Of a stretch of DNA of 64,000 bases, positions 31,713 to 42,315 are shown in pieces; the stretch's first letter is position 1; every line of letters begins with the position of its first letter. Under the pieces are notes generated by a model, which was not told where the DNA came from, ran no database searches, and was given only the letters and a program-made list of their open reading frames with translations. Origin of the DNA: Fonticula-like sp. SCN 57-25 (Eukaryota; Nucleariida; Rotosphaerida); NCBI GenBank assembly GCA_001724245.1, contig MEDX01000004.1:1-64000 (forward strand), written 5' to 3'. The position numbers were made by a program, and so were the translations under genes.

Positions 31713-33504
31713 ATGACGGTGTCGGCGGCAGCCATAGGGCTGGACGCGCAGTATGCGCGGCTAGTTGAAGCGTCGGGCGGGGTACCTGAAGCGGCGCTTG
31801 CTGTGGATGATCGCCTTGCTCATGTCCGGAACGGCACGGCGGATGTCCGGGATGTGCTTCACATAGAGTGGGAGAGCCCAGAGGTCGCGTCGCATGTTAT
31901 TGCGCGCGCGGCGCTCGCGACTCTCCGCCTTCTTCAAACTGAGCTGATTGAGACCGCAGCTCCCCTTCATGAGGACATTGTCTATTGGAATCGTGTTCGG
32001 AGCGCCGATCTCCGCGTTATCATTGCGAGCATCTCTGAGGCCCCCTTTCGGTACGCGCGTGCTGCGCGGCAGGCTGTGCGGGATCGCACGTATCGGCCGA
32101 TCTTGCCGCTTTGGCCCGGTCTGGCACATGCACGGCAGTCGTTTTCCGAGCACGTACAGGCGATCAAGCGCGTGCGCGAAGTTCATGCCGACGCGATCGG
32201 CGCACTGTCTGCCGTCGCGCTTCCCGTCTCCGATGACGTAGACCTGTCCAAGGTGGCGAGCATCCTCGCGCTGGTTTCCATTGCCATGATTGAGTACGCC
32301 GAGTCGTTTGAGTGGACGCGCGCTGTGAGCGAGACGGGCGAGGAGGCGCGCGTGCGCATGCTGGAAGCCGCAGCCGCGGGCATGTCGTCGACGGCGGCGC
32401 ATGACGCTACGGTGGCGCAGCTGCTCGCTGTGCTCGAGCGCGTCGACGAGCACCGCTGGCTGATCCGCCGCCAGCGCCTTTACGGTCACCTTACCCCGCG
32501 GCGCCTCCAGCGCTTTTGGCTGGTGGGCGTCATTGGCGGCGTCGCAGCCTACAACTCGGCATCGTTTATCTTTGGGCGGCGCATGGATATTCTGGACATG
32601 CTCATGAGCGCCTCGGATACGGTGGCGAGCTTTCTCAATCAGTGGGTGTACGAGCCGCTGCAGAACGTGTTTGCGACGATGCGGTACCGGGAGGAGAGCC
32701 TCGCGACGATGCGACGCGACTCGCTGCGCGCCGACCTCGAGTCGCTTGAGCGCATGGTCAAGGACTACGTGCGCGATACGGCCCCGCTCGCCGACGAAAA
32801 CGCCACAATGTACGCGGCCGTAAAGGGCGACCTTTCCATTATCAACAACCAGTACGAGGCGAACCTCCGCACGCCCTTTCGCTCAGTCCTCTTTGGCGAC
32901 ATGGCGCGCGTCATGCTCATCCAAATTCAAAAGACAAAGGTACGTTTTTGCCGTGTATAGTTTTTTTTTTCTGACTGACCGCCCTCTTTCCTGCCTTTGC
33001 CTTCTTCTATAGGTGGACATTGAGACGGCCATGGCGTCGCTGGACCGCCTGCTCAAGGCGAACGAGCTAAACTTTGCGCTGCTTGCAGTGGGACCCGCCA
33101 TTCTGCTCGTCGGCGCCGCTGCGCTGGGCGTGCGCCGGATTGTTCGCGCGCAGTCGGGGACGCTGCTGCGGCAGGTGCACGAGAGGCTCCGCGGGACGCT
33201 GCGCGCCGTCGAGCGGCACCTCAACGGCGTCGACCCGGCCGCGCCCGAGTTCCCCGTGCGCTACCAGGGCTTCCTCGTCATGGAGGTGCGCGCCGGCGGC
33301 GGTTTCTGTTAACCCGCTCACGAATTTATCATTTTTTGACAGATGATTCTGCTGCGCACCAATGCCAATTTGCTGCCGCCCATCCAGCGCGACACTTTTC
33401 TCGACGACCTGCATGACCTTGAGCAGGCCGCCTTTTCGGTCGCCCAGCGCCTCAATACCGTCACAAGAATGCACCGGACCTACGCCTTTCTCAAGCCCGA
33501 GTAA
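31713..33504 (+). CDS. NCA2: NCA2-family mitochondrial protein
   Basis: Exons 31713-32939, 33013-33285 and 33343-33504 give 553 residues. NCA2 in yeast is a mitochondrial membrane protein needed for correct expression of mitochondrial ATP6/ATP8. Family landmarks are PFRSVLFGDMARVMLIQIQK, KVDIETAMASLDRLLKANEL directly across the first splice site, and a C-terminal LPPIQRDTFLDDL. Hydrophobic segments occur near 270-290 and 430-450 (LAVGPAILLVGAAALGV). Donors GTACGT and GTGCGC. The last exon and about 110 bases of 3' flank recur, decayed, in the four gaps of the neighbouring gene array, so this gene's end was caught in the duplication that built the array. Confidence 0.9.
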
Positions 33505-33952
33505 TATTATTTTGTATCATTATTTCATGTACCACGCAATCCATATCAATGACCAGCGAAGTGCTTCCTTTGACTGCGACGCAGAGCGGCGTGGATCATT
33601 CTACTTTGTACTTTGCTCCATGTTGGCTGAAATGGCCGCGGCCCGGCACTTGATGACCATGAACGCTTCTACACATTTCCTTGGAATAATCACGGTGTTC
33701 GGGTTCATGATCATGGAGCGCGGCGGGTGCGCGACCATTTTTTAATTAAAATCTTTGTAATCCCCGAACAAATCGAACAAAACCCGATCGGCTCATTAAT
33801 CCCGAGTTGACGTATCGATCGCTCCTTTTTAGGAAAGCGTCTGATTCATGGAGGGGAGTGATTGGCTGGCCGATAGTTGTTCAGGTGATTGTAGCACTCG
33901 TCGTGCTCTCTTTCTTCTTGAGCAGACCGAAAGCCCGCACGCGGTCATCACG
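33505..33952. other. Intergenic NCA2 to array gene 1
   Basis: The first 110 bases are the NCA2 3' flank that also recurs in the array relics. The rest is the promoter side of array gene 1. Confidence 0.6.
33858..33865 (+). promoter_or_regulatory. GTGATTGG element, array gene 1
   Basis: Inverted CCAAT box 88 bases upstream of the ATG, preceded by a T-rich stretch (CTCCTTTTTAGGAAA). Confidence 0.5.
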
Positions 33953-35268
33953 ATGGAGGGAGTTACGCCTACAATGTATCCCTTTGGGATGTCGTGCAAG
34001 GAGTTTACCGGAGCGAACGAGGGCGTTTCCTTCTCGCAGTTCTATTTCATCTCTACAGCCTGCAAGTCTGATCACTTTGTCCTGAGCATCACATGGGCTT
34101 TCATCATTGTTGACTTGATCGCGGTGCGCAGCCATTTTTTGTCCACTCGATCTCATGGCGCGGCCACTGACTCTTTTCGTCATGCAGCTTGTCTTTACAT
34201 TAGCGATGTTTCTCCATACCGTAGTCGGGGCCAACAGGATTACGGTTCCTGGGCGCATCTCCTTGTACTCTTCCCTCGCTTTGGCCTGTACGTCCTTTGC
34301 CTTTCCTTTAATATAGCTAACGCCTGCCCCCTAGCGCGTGTCGTCGGTTTGCTCCTCACGCTGTATGCGGTCGCGTCGCCGATTCGGATGTTCTTCATGA
34401 CGCTTCCCCTTATTTTCACCTTTGTGTCAGGAAGCGTCCTCGAGTTCAACTGGCTCAAGGTGATGGCGCGCACTGACTGGAGCCGTATTGTGGGCCCGGG
34501 TGTGAAGCGGGATATGTTCAAAACGTCTATGATTCTTTGCTGCGTTGTCTTCTCCGTCGTTCTTACCGGAGCCTGGGCGATTGCTCCTCCGATTCTTCGC
34601 GCGCTGGGCTACTCCGCCCACGACATCAACATTTCAGTGTGGGTCGGGTTTGTTTGGATCGCTCTCTCGGTTTGGATCTTCCTTTGCCTTACCGTCATGT
34701 CGATTCGCAAGCTCGTTGGCGGGCTCTCGGGTATGGTTCATCACGCGGAAACTAGCGGCACCGGTGAGGTGCCGGACGCGGTCCTCTCGTTGCTGAAAAA
34801 GGTACGCAGGCGGCTTTTCTTTGTGTTGTTTTACCTCAAATTACATGTGCTCACATGTGTGTCCCGCAGATCAAGCTTGGCGGCTGGATGCTTGGAGCGG
34901 TTCTCGTCGTTGCTGGCTTGTCCATGACGGCGCTGGTCGTTAACGTTGTTCTCCAGGACTTTGACGCCGAGAATACGCTACTGTGGATTTACTTTGGCAT
35001 GGTGATGGCCGAGATTCTGGGGAATGTTGCTTTTGTCTACATGGGCGTTCGCCGCCGCGCTCAGTTTATCAGCACGTCGACGGGCGGCTCGACCGACATC
35101 AAGAGCAAAACGGCGCCGGGCAGCAAGAAGGGAACGCATACCGGCATCTCAAAGAACAACACCGAGCTGTCGGAGCTCGCGACGATGGACGACTACCTTA
35201 CAAAGACGAAGGAGATGCAGACCGAGTGGAATGACATGACCAACAACGCCTTTGCCTCGCCGGTGTAA
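33953..35268 (+). CDS. Seven-TM receptor-like protein, array gene 1 (A/E subgroup)
   Basis: Exons 33953-34123, 34188-34287, 34335-34801 and 34870-35268 give 378 residues. The N-terminus (PTMYPFGMSCKEFTG, Cys15 and Cys37) precedes hydrophobic helices at about 42-72, 81-106, 112-130, 154-178, 190-213, 252-274 and 283-305. Inner loops 1-3 are basic (NRITVPGR; KVMARTDWSR; RKL..LLKK) and outer loops short, so by the positive-inside rule the N-terminus is outside and the C-tail (307-378) inside, as in a GPCR. The tail is Ser/Thr/Lys-rich and ends in TELSELATMDDYL plus a short amphipathic stretch. No DRY or NPxxY motif. I do not recognise the family; receptor function is inferred from topology and expansion only. 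Confidence 0.8.
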
Positions 35269-35342
35269 GGAGCGGCGTGATCGTCCGTCTCGCTTCTGCA
35301 TTTCGCAATTTTGAACATATCGAATTTTATTTATACGCCAGC

Positions 35343-35560
35343 GTCCAGCGCAATGCCTTTCTCGACCATCTTAAGACCTCGAGCAAGCCGCCTTTTGAGT
35401 GCCGCGGCGCTTATCTTTCGCCACAAACATTCACCCGACCTACGTCTTTTCAAGCTAAATTTTGGTATTTTGTTGTATCAGTACCACATCACATTGATCT
35501 ATTACGAATGATGAATGAGCGCTGCCCTTTTGACGTAACGCGAATGCGGTATGAAATATA
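35343..35560 (+). pseudogene. Decayed NCA2 terminal-exon copy 1
   Basis: GTCCAGCGCAATGCCTTTCT, then GACCTCGAGCAAGCCGCC, aligns to ATCCAGCGCGACACTTTTCT and GACCTTGAGCAGGCCGCC in NCA2 exon 3. Similarity continues past the NCA2 stop into its 3' flank (TATTTTGT..TATCA..GTACCAC). No open frame is kept. Best preserved of the four copies at its 5' end. Confidence 0.8.
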
Positions 35561-35644
35561 GACTTTTGCATCCACTCTCCCAATATGAAGGAAACTTTTC
35601 GAGCATACACAGATGATACGCGCAAAGGCGATGACCGCCGCCGG

Positions 35645-35765
35645 CCCTTTTTGACCACGTGGCATCGTAGTGCGTTCGGCTGGCTGCGTGATTTGCCCAA
35701 GGCTTCTGCGCGCGTACCGTGGAGGCAGGGGGAATCGAGGGGCGACCGCCCCGACCTGTGACCAC
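35645..35765 (+). repeat. Array upstream block, copy before gene 2
   Basis: TTTGACCACGTGGC, CTTCTGCGCG and ATCGAGGGGCGACC occur in the same order and spacing as in the two following gaps. Confidence 0.7.
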
Positions 35766-35885
35766 CAAGGCGACCACCGACGGCGTCCCATACGAATCCA
35801 GGGTGGATTCGAACGTGGGGCAATCGGAGCTCCATTCCGTTTGGTCGCAATCTGTCGTTTTCTATTTAAAGACAATTTCTTGGGC

Positions 35886-35893
35886 GGTGATTG
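35886..35893 (+). promoter_or_regulatory. GTGATTGG element, array gene 2
   Basis: Inverted CCAAT box 80 bases upstream of the ATG, after CTATTTAAAGACAA. Confidence 0.5.
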
Positions 35894-35972
35894 GATGCTC
35901 ACCGGGAACGCAATCGTTACGAGGCGTGCCACGCCGGGGAAAGAGACGAGCGAAAGACCGCAACCGCTGGCG

Positions 35973-37297
35973 ATGGGCGAGCCCACGCCGACGTTGTATC
36001 CCTATGGGATGCCCTGTAAGGAGTTTACAGGAGCAAACGAGGGCGTCTCCTTTACGCAGTTCTATTTCATCTCTTCAACCTGCGAGCCCGACGTGTTCAT
36101 CTTGGGCATCACCTGGGCGTTTATTTGCTTTGCCTCTCTCGGGGTGCGCAACAATTCTCCGTCCGTCCTGAACGCGCGCAGAGACTGACTTGTTTTGTCA
36201 TGTAGTTTCTCTACACATTCGCAATGCTCGTCCATACAATGGTCGCGTCCAAGAAGATGACGGTGCCGGCGCGGGTCGCATTGTACGCGTCCGTCAGTCT
36301 GTCCTGTGCGCGATTCACACTTTCTTCTTTCCTCACCTTCTCTTACGGCCAACTAACGGACGCCATTTAGCGCGTGTTCTTGGTTTGCTCCTCACGCTGT
36401 ACGCGGTCGCGACGCCGATCCGGATGTACTTTATGGCAACTCCTATGATTTTCTTGATTGTGTCTGGAAGCGTGCTCGAGTTCAACTGGCTCAAGGTGAT
36501 GTCGCGCAAGGACTGGAGCCGCGTCGATGGTACTAGGGGTCTCCAGATGGACTGGTTCAAGATATCTATTTTCACTTTTTGTCTTGGCTTTTGCGTTGGT
36601 CTTCTCGGCGCCTGGGCGATAGCTGTGCCAATTCTTCGCGAGTCGGGCGCCTCCGTGCGCACCATCAACATTGCAGTCTGGGCCGGCTTTGTGTGGCTTA
36701 CTGTGTGGTTGTGGATCTTCCTTGGTCTTTCCATTATTTCGCTTCGCAAGCTCAGCGACGGGCTGTCGGATTTGGTCCATCGCGCGGAAACGAGCGGGAC
36801 TGGCGACGCGCCGGACGCCATCGTCTCATTGCTGCGCAAGGTACGCAGGCGGTTTTTCTCTATGTTGTTTTGCTTGTGCTCATTTATGTGTTGCACAGCT
36901 TAAGATTGGCGGCTGGCTACTTTTCATCATGGTTACCATTTCTTCATTGTCCCTGACTGGAATGGTCGTCGTTGTTGCTATGAAAGACTTCAACGCCGAT
37001 TATACGTTGTTGTGGATTTACTTTGGCTTGATCTTTGGAGAGATTCCGGCAAATGTTGCCTTCGTCTACATGGGCGTTCGCCGCCGCGCTCAGTTTACCA
37101 GCACGAGCTCGAGCGGCTCGACCGACGCCAAGAGCAAGACGGCGCCGGGCAGCACAAAGGGGACGCATACGGGCATCTCAAAGAACAATACCGAGCTGTC
37201 GGAGCTCGCGACGATGGACGACTACCTCTCAAAGGCAAAGGAGATTCAGTCAGAGTGGAACGAGATGACCAACCAAGCTTCTGTCCCGCCGGCGTGA
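35973..37297 (+). CDS. Seven-TM receptor-like protein, array gene 2 (B/C/D subgroup)
   Basis: Same four-exon plan as array gene 1; exon 1 is again exactly 57 codons (35973-36143, donor GTGCGC), exon 3 ends LLRK near 36840, last exon begins LKIGGWLLF near 36900. The N-terminus has PTLYPYGMPCKEFTG and a second Cys in ISSTCEPD. Loop 1 reads SKKMTVPARV, as in genes 3 and 4, separating this subgroup from genes 1 and 5. Loop 2 has KVMSRKDWSRVDG; loop 3 has AETSGTGDAPDAIVSLLRK. The tail keeps TELSELATMDDYL and ends TNQASVPPA. Compared with gene 1, the TM helices drift while tail and loop 3 stay fixed. Function unknown; membrane receptor inferred. Confidence 0.8.
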
Positions 37298-37390
37298 GCA
37301 GCAACTCCATCGTTTCGCTACATTCTCATGATTTGCAGTAATTTTCAAACCTCCTTTTTGTCTTTGACGCCTGCGTCGCTTGTTTTTCTT

Positions 37391-37600
37391 CAGCGACGGT
37401 CATGACCTTAAGCTAGAAACGTTTCAGCTGCGCAGCGTCTCAATGTCGCCATATAACGCACCGGACCTACTTTTTTGAATCTAATTTTTGGTATTTTGTT
37501 GTATCAGTACCACTTCACAGTATCTATGGCAAAGATGAGTGAAGTGCTACTCTTTAAAGCAACGCGAATGCGGTATGGCATATGATATGAATATATATTT
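37391..37600 (+). pseudogene. Decayed NCA2 terminal-exon copy 2
   Basis: CAGCGACGGTCATGACCTTA parallels CGACGACCTGCATGACCTTG of NCA2. CTCAATGTCGCC..GCACCGGACCTAC parallels CTCAATACCGTC..GCACCGGACCTAC, the last 13 bases being identical. The 3' flank GTGAAGTGCT..CTTT..GC.ACGC is also shared. The frame is broken by indels. Confidence 0.82.
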
Positions 37601-37679
37601 TATCGACTCTATGGAACCGATAGTACCAGCTCGTGGCCCACCACTTTGTGGCACTGGCCGCTGCCTGGCCGCTGCCGGC

Positions 37680-37800
37680 GTTCCTTTGACCACCTGGCGA
37701 TGTAATGCGTTTGGTTTACCGCTTGGTTAGCCCACAGCTTCTGCGCGCTTACCGGGGGGCTAGGGAAATCGAGTGGCGACCATCGGGTGGCGACCACCGA
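37680..37800 (+). repeat. Array upstream block, copy before gene 3
   Basis: CCTTTGACCACCTGGCGATG, CAGCTTCTGCGCGCTTACCG and GAAATCGAGTGGCGACC match the blocks before genes 2 and 4. Confidence 0.7.
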
Positions 37801-37898
37801 ACGTCGACCACCCCAGGACCACCTTTTCAATCGAGGGCTGGGACAATCGGCGCTCCTCGCGATCAGACGGTGTTCTTTTATTAGAAAGTGATAGGGCT

Positions 37899-37906
37899 GT
37901 GATTGG
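37899..37906 (+). promoter_or_regulatory. GTGATTGG element, array gene 3
   Basis: Inverted CCAAT box 101 bases upstream of the ATG, after GTTCTTTTATTAGAAA. Confidence 0.5.
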
Positions 37907-38006
37907 ACGATGTACTAGGGAACGCGATCGTATTGGTCGCTCGCGACCGATGCCGCACGGCCGCGGCGGCCACGCACAAGAGTGAAAGACTGCTGGCCGC
38001 CTGGCG

Positions 38007-39338
38007 ATGGGCGACCTTACGCCGACGTTGTATCCCTTTGGGATGCCCTGTAAGGAGTTTACAGGAGCAAACGAGGGCGTTTCGTTCACGCAGTTCTACT
38101 TCATCTCTTCAACCTGCAAAAGCGACACGCTCCTCCTGGGCGTCGCCTGGGCGTTCATTTGCTTCGCCTTACTCGGGGTGCGCAACGATTCTCCGTACGC
38201 TCTTTTGGCGCGGTGTCTAATTTTTGTGTCTCATAGTTGCTCTACACATGCGCAATGCTCATCCATACTATGGTCGCGTCCAAGAGGATGACGGTGCCGG
38301 CGCGGGTCGCCTTGTACGCGTCCATCAGTTTGGCCTGTGCGCATTTTACCTCCGCCACTTTCTTTTTGCTGTTCGCTAACGGTGGCCCCTAGCGCGTGTT
38401 ATCGGTTTACTCCTTACGCTTTATTCGGTCGGGACGCGGATTCGGATGTACTTTATGTCGGCTCCTCTTATTTTCATGGTCATAGCCGGAAGCGTCCTCG
38501 AGTTCAACTGGCTCAAGGTGATGTCGCGCACCGACTGGAGCCGCGTCGAAGGCACCAGGCGCCTTTCGTGGGACTGGTACAAGACGACTCTTATGTTTTT
38601 TTGTTTTGGCTTTTCCACTGGTCTCATCGGCGCCTGGGCGATTGCGGTGCCAGTTCTCCGCGAGACGGGCGCCTCCGCCCGCAGCATCAACATTTCAGTC
38701 TGGGTCGGGTTTGTTTGGCTCACCGTATGGTTGTGGATCTTCCTTGGTCTTTCCATTGTTTCGCTTCGCAAGCTTGCTGACGGGCTTTCGGGTATGGTCC
38801 ATCACGCGCAAACTAGCGGCACCGGTGAAGTGCCTGACGCGGTCGTCGCACTGCTGCGTAAGGTACGCGATGGCGGGAGCGCCTTTCCCGTATGCCATTG
38901 TCGTTTTGCCTGTGCTCACATTCATGTCTTGCGCAGATTAAGATTGGCGGCTGGGTGCTTTTCATCATAGTTACCTTTGCTTCCTTGTCCCTGACTGGAA
39001 TGGTTCTTGTTGTTGCTGTCAGAGACTTCAAAGCCGAGAATACCTTGATGTGGATTTACTTTGGCATGGTGATGGTTGAGATTGCGGCAAACATTGCTTT
39101 TGTCTACATGGGTGTTCGCCGCCGCTCCCAGTTTATCAGCACGCAGTCGTACGGCTCGACTGACGCCAAGAGCAAAACGGCGCCGGGCAGCAAAAAGGGG
39201 ACGCAGTCGGGCAACGTGACAAAGAACAATACTGAGTTGTCGGAGCTCGCGACGATGGACGACTACCTCTCAAAGGCAAAGGAGATACAGTCAGAGTGGA
39301 ACGAGATGACCAACAAAGCTTTTGTCCCATCGGCGTGA
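38007..39338 (+). CDS. Seven-TM receptor-like protein, array gene 3 (B/C/D subgroup)
   Basis: Four exons; exon 1 is 38007-38177 (57 codons, donor GTGCGC), exon 2 starts near 38238 (LLYTCAMLIHTMV), exon 3 near 38393, exon 4 near 38939 (IKIGGWVLF). N-terminal PTLYPFGMPCKEFTG and STCKSD give the two conserved Cys. Loop 1 SKRMTVPARVALY is identical to gene 4. Helix 3 ends VLEFNWLKVMSRTDWSRVEG; loop 3 carries TSGTGEVPDAVVALLRK. The tail has one extra residue (SGNVTKNNTELSELAT) relative to others and ends FVPSA. Same topology and same uncertainty about function as the other members. Confidence 0.8.
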
Positions 39339-39427
39339 GCAGCGCCTCCTTCGTTTCCCTACCTTCTCCCACTTTCGAATTTTTGTGCACACATTTTCCT
39401 TCCACACGTCTGCGCCGATACGTTTTT

Positions 39428-39640
39428 CAGCGACCTTCAAGACCTCGAGCAAGAAACCTTTCTATTGCGCAGAGTCTCACTATCGCCATAAAACGCACCG
39501 GGCCGACTTTTTTGAATCTAAATTTTCGTATTTTTATGTATCAGTACCACTTCACGGTATCTCAAGCAATGATGAATGAAGCGCTGCTTTTTGTTGGCAA
39601 CGCGAATGCGGTATGGCATACGATAGTTTTGAATACATTT
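39428..39640 (+). pseudogene. Decayed NCA2 terminal-exon copy 3
   Basis: CAGCGACCTTCAAGACCTCG then AGCAAG parallels GACGACCTGCATGACCTTG then AGCAGG in NCA2 exon 3; GCACCGGGCCGAC parallels GCACCGGACCTAC. The downstream GTATCAGTACCAC flank is shared with copies 1 and 2. Confidence 0.82.
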
Positions 39641-39733
39641 TTCATCAGCTCTTTTATCCATGGATATGATAGTACCAGTACATACCAGCCCGCGGCTCAC
39701 CACTTTATGGCAATGGCCGCTGCCGGCATTCCT

Positions 39734-39850
39734 TTGACCACGTGGCGGGCGCCATTCATTCAGCTTTTTTACAGCTTTGGTTGCCCATGGCTTCTGCGCG
39801 TGTCCATAGAGGCAGGGGAAATCGAGCGCCGACCAGAGAGGTGACCACCT
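39734..39850 (+). repeat. Array upstream block, copy before gene 4
   Basis: CCTTTGACCACGTGGCGGGC, ATGGCTTCTGCGCGTGTCC and GGGGAAATCGAGCGCCGACC match the blocks before genes 2 and 3. Confidence 0.7.
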
Positions 39851-39971
39851 CTGCCCCCCCCCGAACGTCGACCACCTTGGAATGGCAGATTGATTGAAAA
39901 TGGCGCAATCGGAGCTCCTTCCGTTTCGTCGCGATCTGACTTTTTCCTTTATTTAGAATATTTCCAAGGCG

Positions 39972-39979
39972 GTGATTGG
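39972..39979 (+). promoter_or_regulatory. GTGATTGG element, array gene 4
   Basis: Inverted CCAAT box 102 bases upstream of the ATG, after TCCTTTATTTAGAATATTTC. Confidence 0.5.
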
Positions 39980-40080
39980 TGCTCGTTAAATTGCCATCGG
40001 GAACGCGATCGTGATGTTGGTCGTTTCCCATTATCGCTCGGCTGCAAAGAGCTGCAAAGAGCTGCAAAGACCTCAGGGCG

Positions 40081-41391
40081 ATGGGGGAACCTACGCCGAC
40101 GATGTATCCCTTTGGGATGGCCTGCAAGGAGTTTTCTGGGGTTATCAACGGTACTTCCTTCACGCAGTTCTACTTCGTCTCTGCTGGCTGCAAGCCTGAC
40201 CAGATCATCTTGATTGTCTCCTGGGCATTCACTACCATAGCCTTGATGGGGGTGCGCAACGATTCTCCATACGCCCTGAACGCGCGCATAAACTGACTTG
40301 CTTTGTCATGTAGTTTGTCTACACATTTTCAATGCTCATCCACACTTTGGTCGCGTCCAAGAGGATGACGGTGCCGGCGCGGGTCGCCTTGTACGCGTCC
40401 ATCAGTTTGGCCTGTGCGCTTTTACCTCCACCGCTGTCTTTTTGCTCCTGGCTAATAGTGCACCACAGCGCGTGTTATTGGTTTGCTCCTCACGCTGTAC
40501 GCGGTCGCAACGCCGATCCGGATGTACTTTATGACGGCTCCTATTGTTTTCATGATCGTATCTGGAAGCGTCCTCGAGTTCAACTGGCTCAAGGTCATGT
40601 CGCGCACTGACTGGAGCCGCGTCGAGGGCACCAGGCGTCTCCAGTGGGACTGGTACAAGACGACTCTGATCTTTTTTTGCATTGCCTTTTGCACTGGTCT
40701 CCTAGGCGCTTGGGCGATTGCGGTGCCGATTCTCCGTGAGATGGGCGCCCCCGCCCGCAGCCTCAATATTACAGTTTGGGCCGGGTTTGCTTGGCTCGCT
40801 GTGTGGTTCTGGATTTTCCTTGGCCTTTCCGTTGTTTCACTTCGCAAGCTTAGCATCGGGCTGTCGAATATGGTTCATCACGCGGAAACCAGCGGCACCG
40901 GTGAAGCGCCTGACGCGGTCGTTTCATTGCTGCGCAAGGTACGCAGGCAGCTCTCTTTGTGCCGTTTTGCCTCTGCTCAATCTTGCGGCTCATAGATTAA
41001 AATCGGCGGCTGGGTGCTCTTCATTATAGTTTCCATTGTTGCCTTGTCTCTGACCGGAATGGTCATTGTTGTCGCTCTCAGCGACTTTGACACTGAGAAT
41101 ACGATGCTGTGGATTTACTTTGGCTTGGTGGTGGGTGAGATGCTGGCGAATATTGCCTTTGTCTACATGGGCGTTCGCCGCCGCTCCCAGTTTACCAGCA
41201 CGCATTCGCGAGGCTCGACCGATATTAAGAGTAAGACGGCGCCGGGCAGCAACAGCAAGAATGAAACGCAGACTGGCGTTTCTAAGGACAACACGGAGCT
41301 GTCGGAGCTTGCGACGATGGACGACTACCTTACCAAGACTAAGGAGATGCAGACGGAATGGAATACAATGACCAGAAATGCCTTTGTCTAG
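40081..41391 (+). CDS. Seven-TM receptor-like protein, array gene 4 (B/C/D subgroup)
   Basis: Four exons; exon 1 40081-40251 (57 codons), exon 4 from about 40996. N-terminus PTMYPFGMACKEFSG; the following stretch (VINGTSFTQF) gains an NGT sequon absent from the other members. Second Cys in SAGCKPD. Loop 1 SKRMTVPARV, helix 3 VLEFNWLKVMSRTDWSRVEG, loop 3 TSGTGEAPDAVVSLLRK. The C-tail has SNSKNETQTG where others have SKKGTHTG, keeps TELSELATMDDYL, and is truncated at the very end (NAFV, lacking the final PPV/SPV). Topology as in array gene 1. Confidence 0.8.
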
Positions 41392-41492
41392 CAGCGACGC
41401 CATCATTCTCTTTGCTTCAGCGCCACGTTAATATGCCCATATCATTGCTTTACCTTGCTCTGATTTTGCCTGCGCTTAGCGCTGTTTATTTC

Positions 41493-41560
41493 ATGTCGAG
41501 GTTCAAGGTCTCGAGCTGGCCGTCTTTTTGCGCTACGCCTTTAATCGTCTCGCAAGCAGG
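41493..41560 (+). pseudogene. Decayed NCA2 terminal-exon copy 4
   Basis: GTTCAAGGTCTCGAGCTGG then CCGTCTTTTT and CTTTAATCGTCTCGCAAG lines up with CTGCATGACCTTGAGCAGG, CCGCCTTTTC and CTCAATACCGTCACAAG. Shorter and weaker than the other three, which fits greater age. Confidence 0.55.
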
Positions 41561-42258
41561 GCTTGTACTTTTTCTTTTTCTAATACTTTTTGTATCGGTT
41601 GTTCTAAATGTAAGATAAATGTCTATTTCGAGTGATCACACGTAACGAGGCTATGGCATTTTTTCTATAGCTCTCCGCCCGTATGTAACAATTATGGGCG
41701 ACCGCGACACTATGAGCGTGACTATGGTGGCAGCACGGCATCTCACGACAGCACCGCACCTCATGACCACACAGCATTGCTACCAAATTCAAAGAGTACA
41801 TTTTTCTCTCTTTCGGCATTGTGCGGAGCGCAGTCAAGCAAAGAGTCCAAATATCTTTTAAACGATTGCTGTTTGATGGGTCTCGAAGGGCGGTTCGGGC
41901 GGGGCCGGCCGGCGCTGCTGCCGCCAACAGGAATTGCGTAGTGTGTAAGCTTAGCTGCTTCGCAACATACAGCGCTCATTAAAATTTACAATAGACGTTT
42001 CGTTATCCACGCCCTTGCCCGTCGGGGGCACTGGCCTCCTCAGAAACGATTGACACGGGCCATGCGCGCCGTCATTATTGCACCGCTGATCCGCGGCGGG
42101 GAAATGAGAATCACGCAGACCAAGTGGTGCCACTCACTGCTATGTACGGGAACGCTTCCTTGATGCGGGTGTTCTGGGCGCGGACAAATACGAGCCCGGC
42201 GGCCTTTTCAACAGGTTTCCATTTCGCAGGCCGGCGGGCCCGCGGGCAGCAGCCAGCA

Positions 42259-42315
42259 GGCTGGAGAGCTGGAATCAGGCTGGAATCAGGCAAGAATCAG
42301 GAAAGAATCAGGCTG
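42259..42315 (+). repeat. Short minisatellite, GGAATCAGGCT units
   Basis: About five imperfect units of GGAATCAGGCT/AGAATCAGGAA with a 10-11 base period. Confidence 0.7.

Larger units (their letters stand above)
35269..35972. other. Gap between array genes 1 and 2
   Basis: Holds NCA2 relic 1 (35343-35560) and the block 35645-35765 shared with the gaps before genes 3 and 4 (TTTGACCACGTGGC ... GCTTCTGCGCGCGT ... GAATCGAGGGGCGACC). No gene of its own. Confidence 0.7.
37298..38006. other. Gap between array genes 2 and 3
   Basis: Holds NCA2 relic 2 (37391-37600) and the shared upstream block (37680-37800). No gene of its own. Confidence 0.7.
39339..40080. other. Gap between array genes 3 and 4
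   Basis: Holds NCA2 relic 3 (39428-39640) and the shared upstream block (39734-39850). A triplication of GAGCTGCAAA just before gene 4 (near 40045-40070) is a short local tandem repeat. Confidence 0.7.

Noticed and set aside
35277-35561. 94-codon open frame in the first array gap
   Set aside because: Overlaps the decayed NCA2 exon copy in a shifted frame; the openness is a leftover of that exon.
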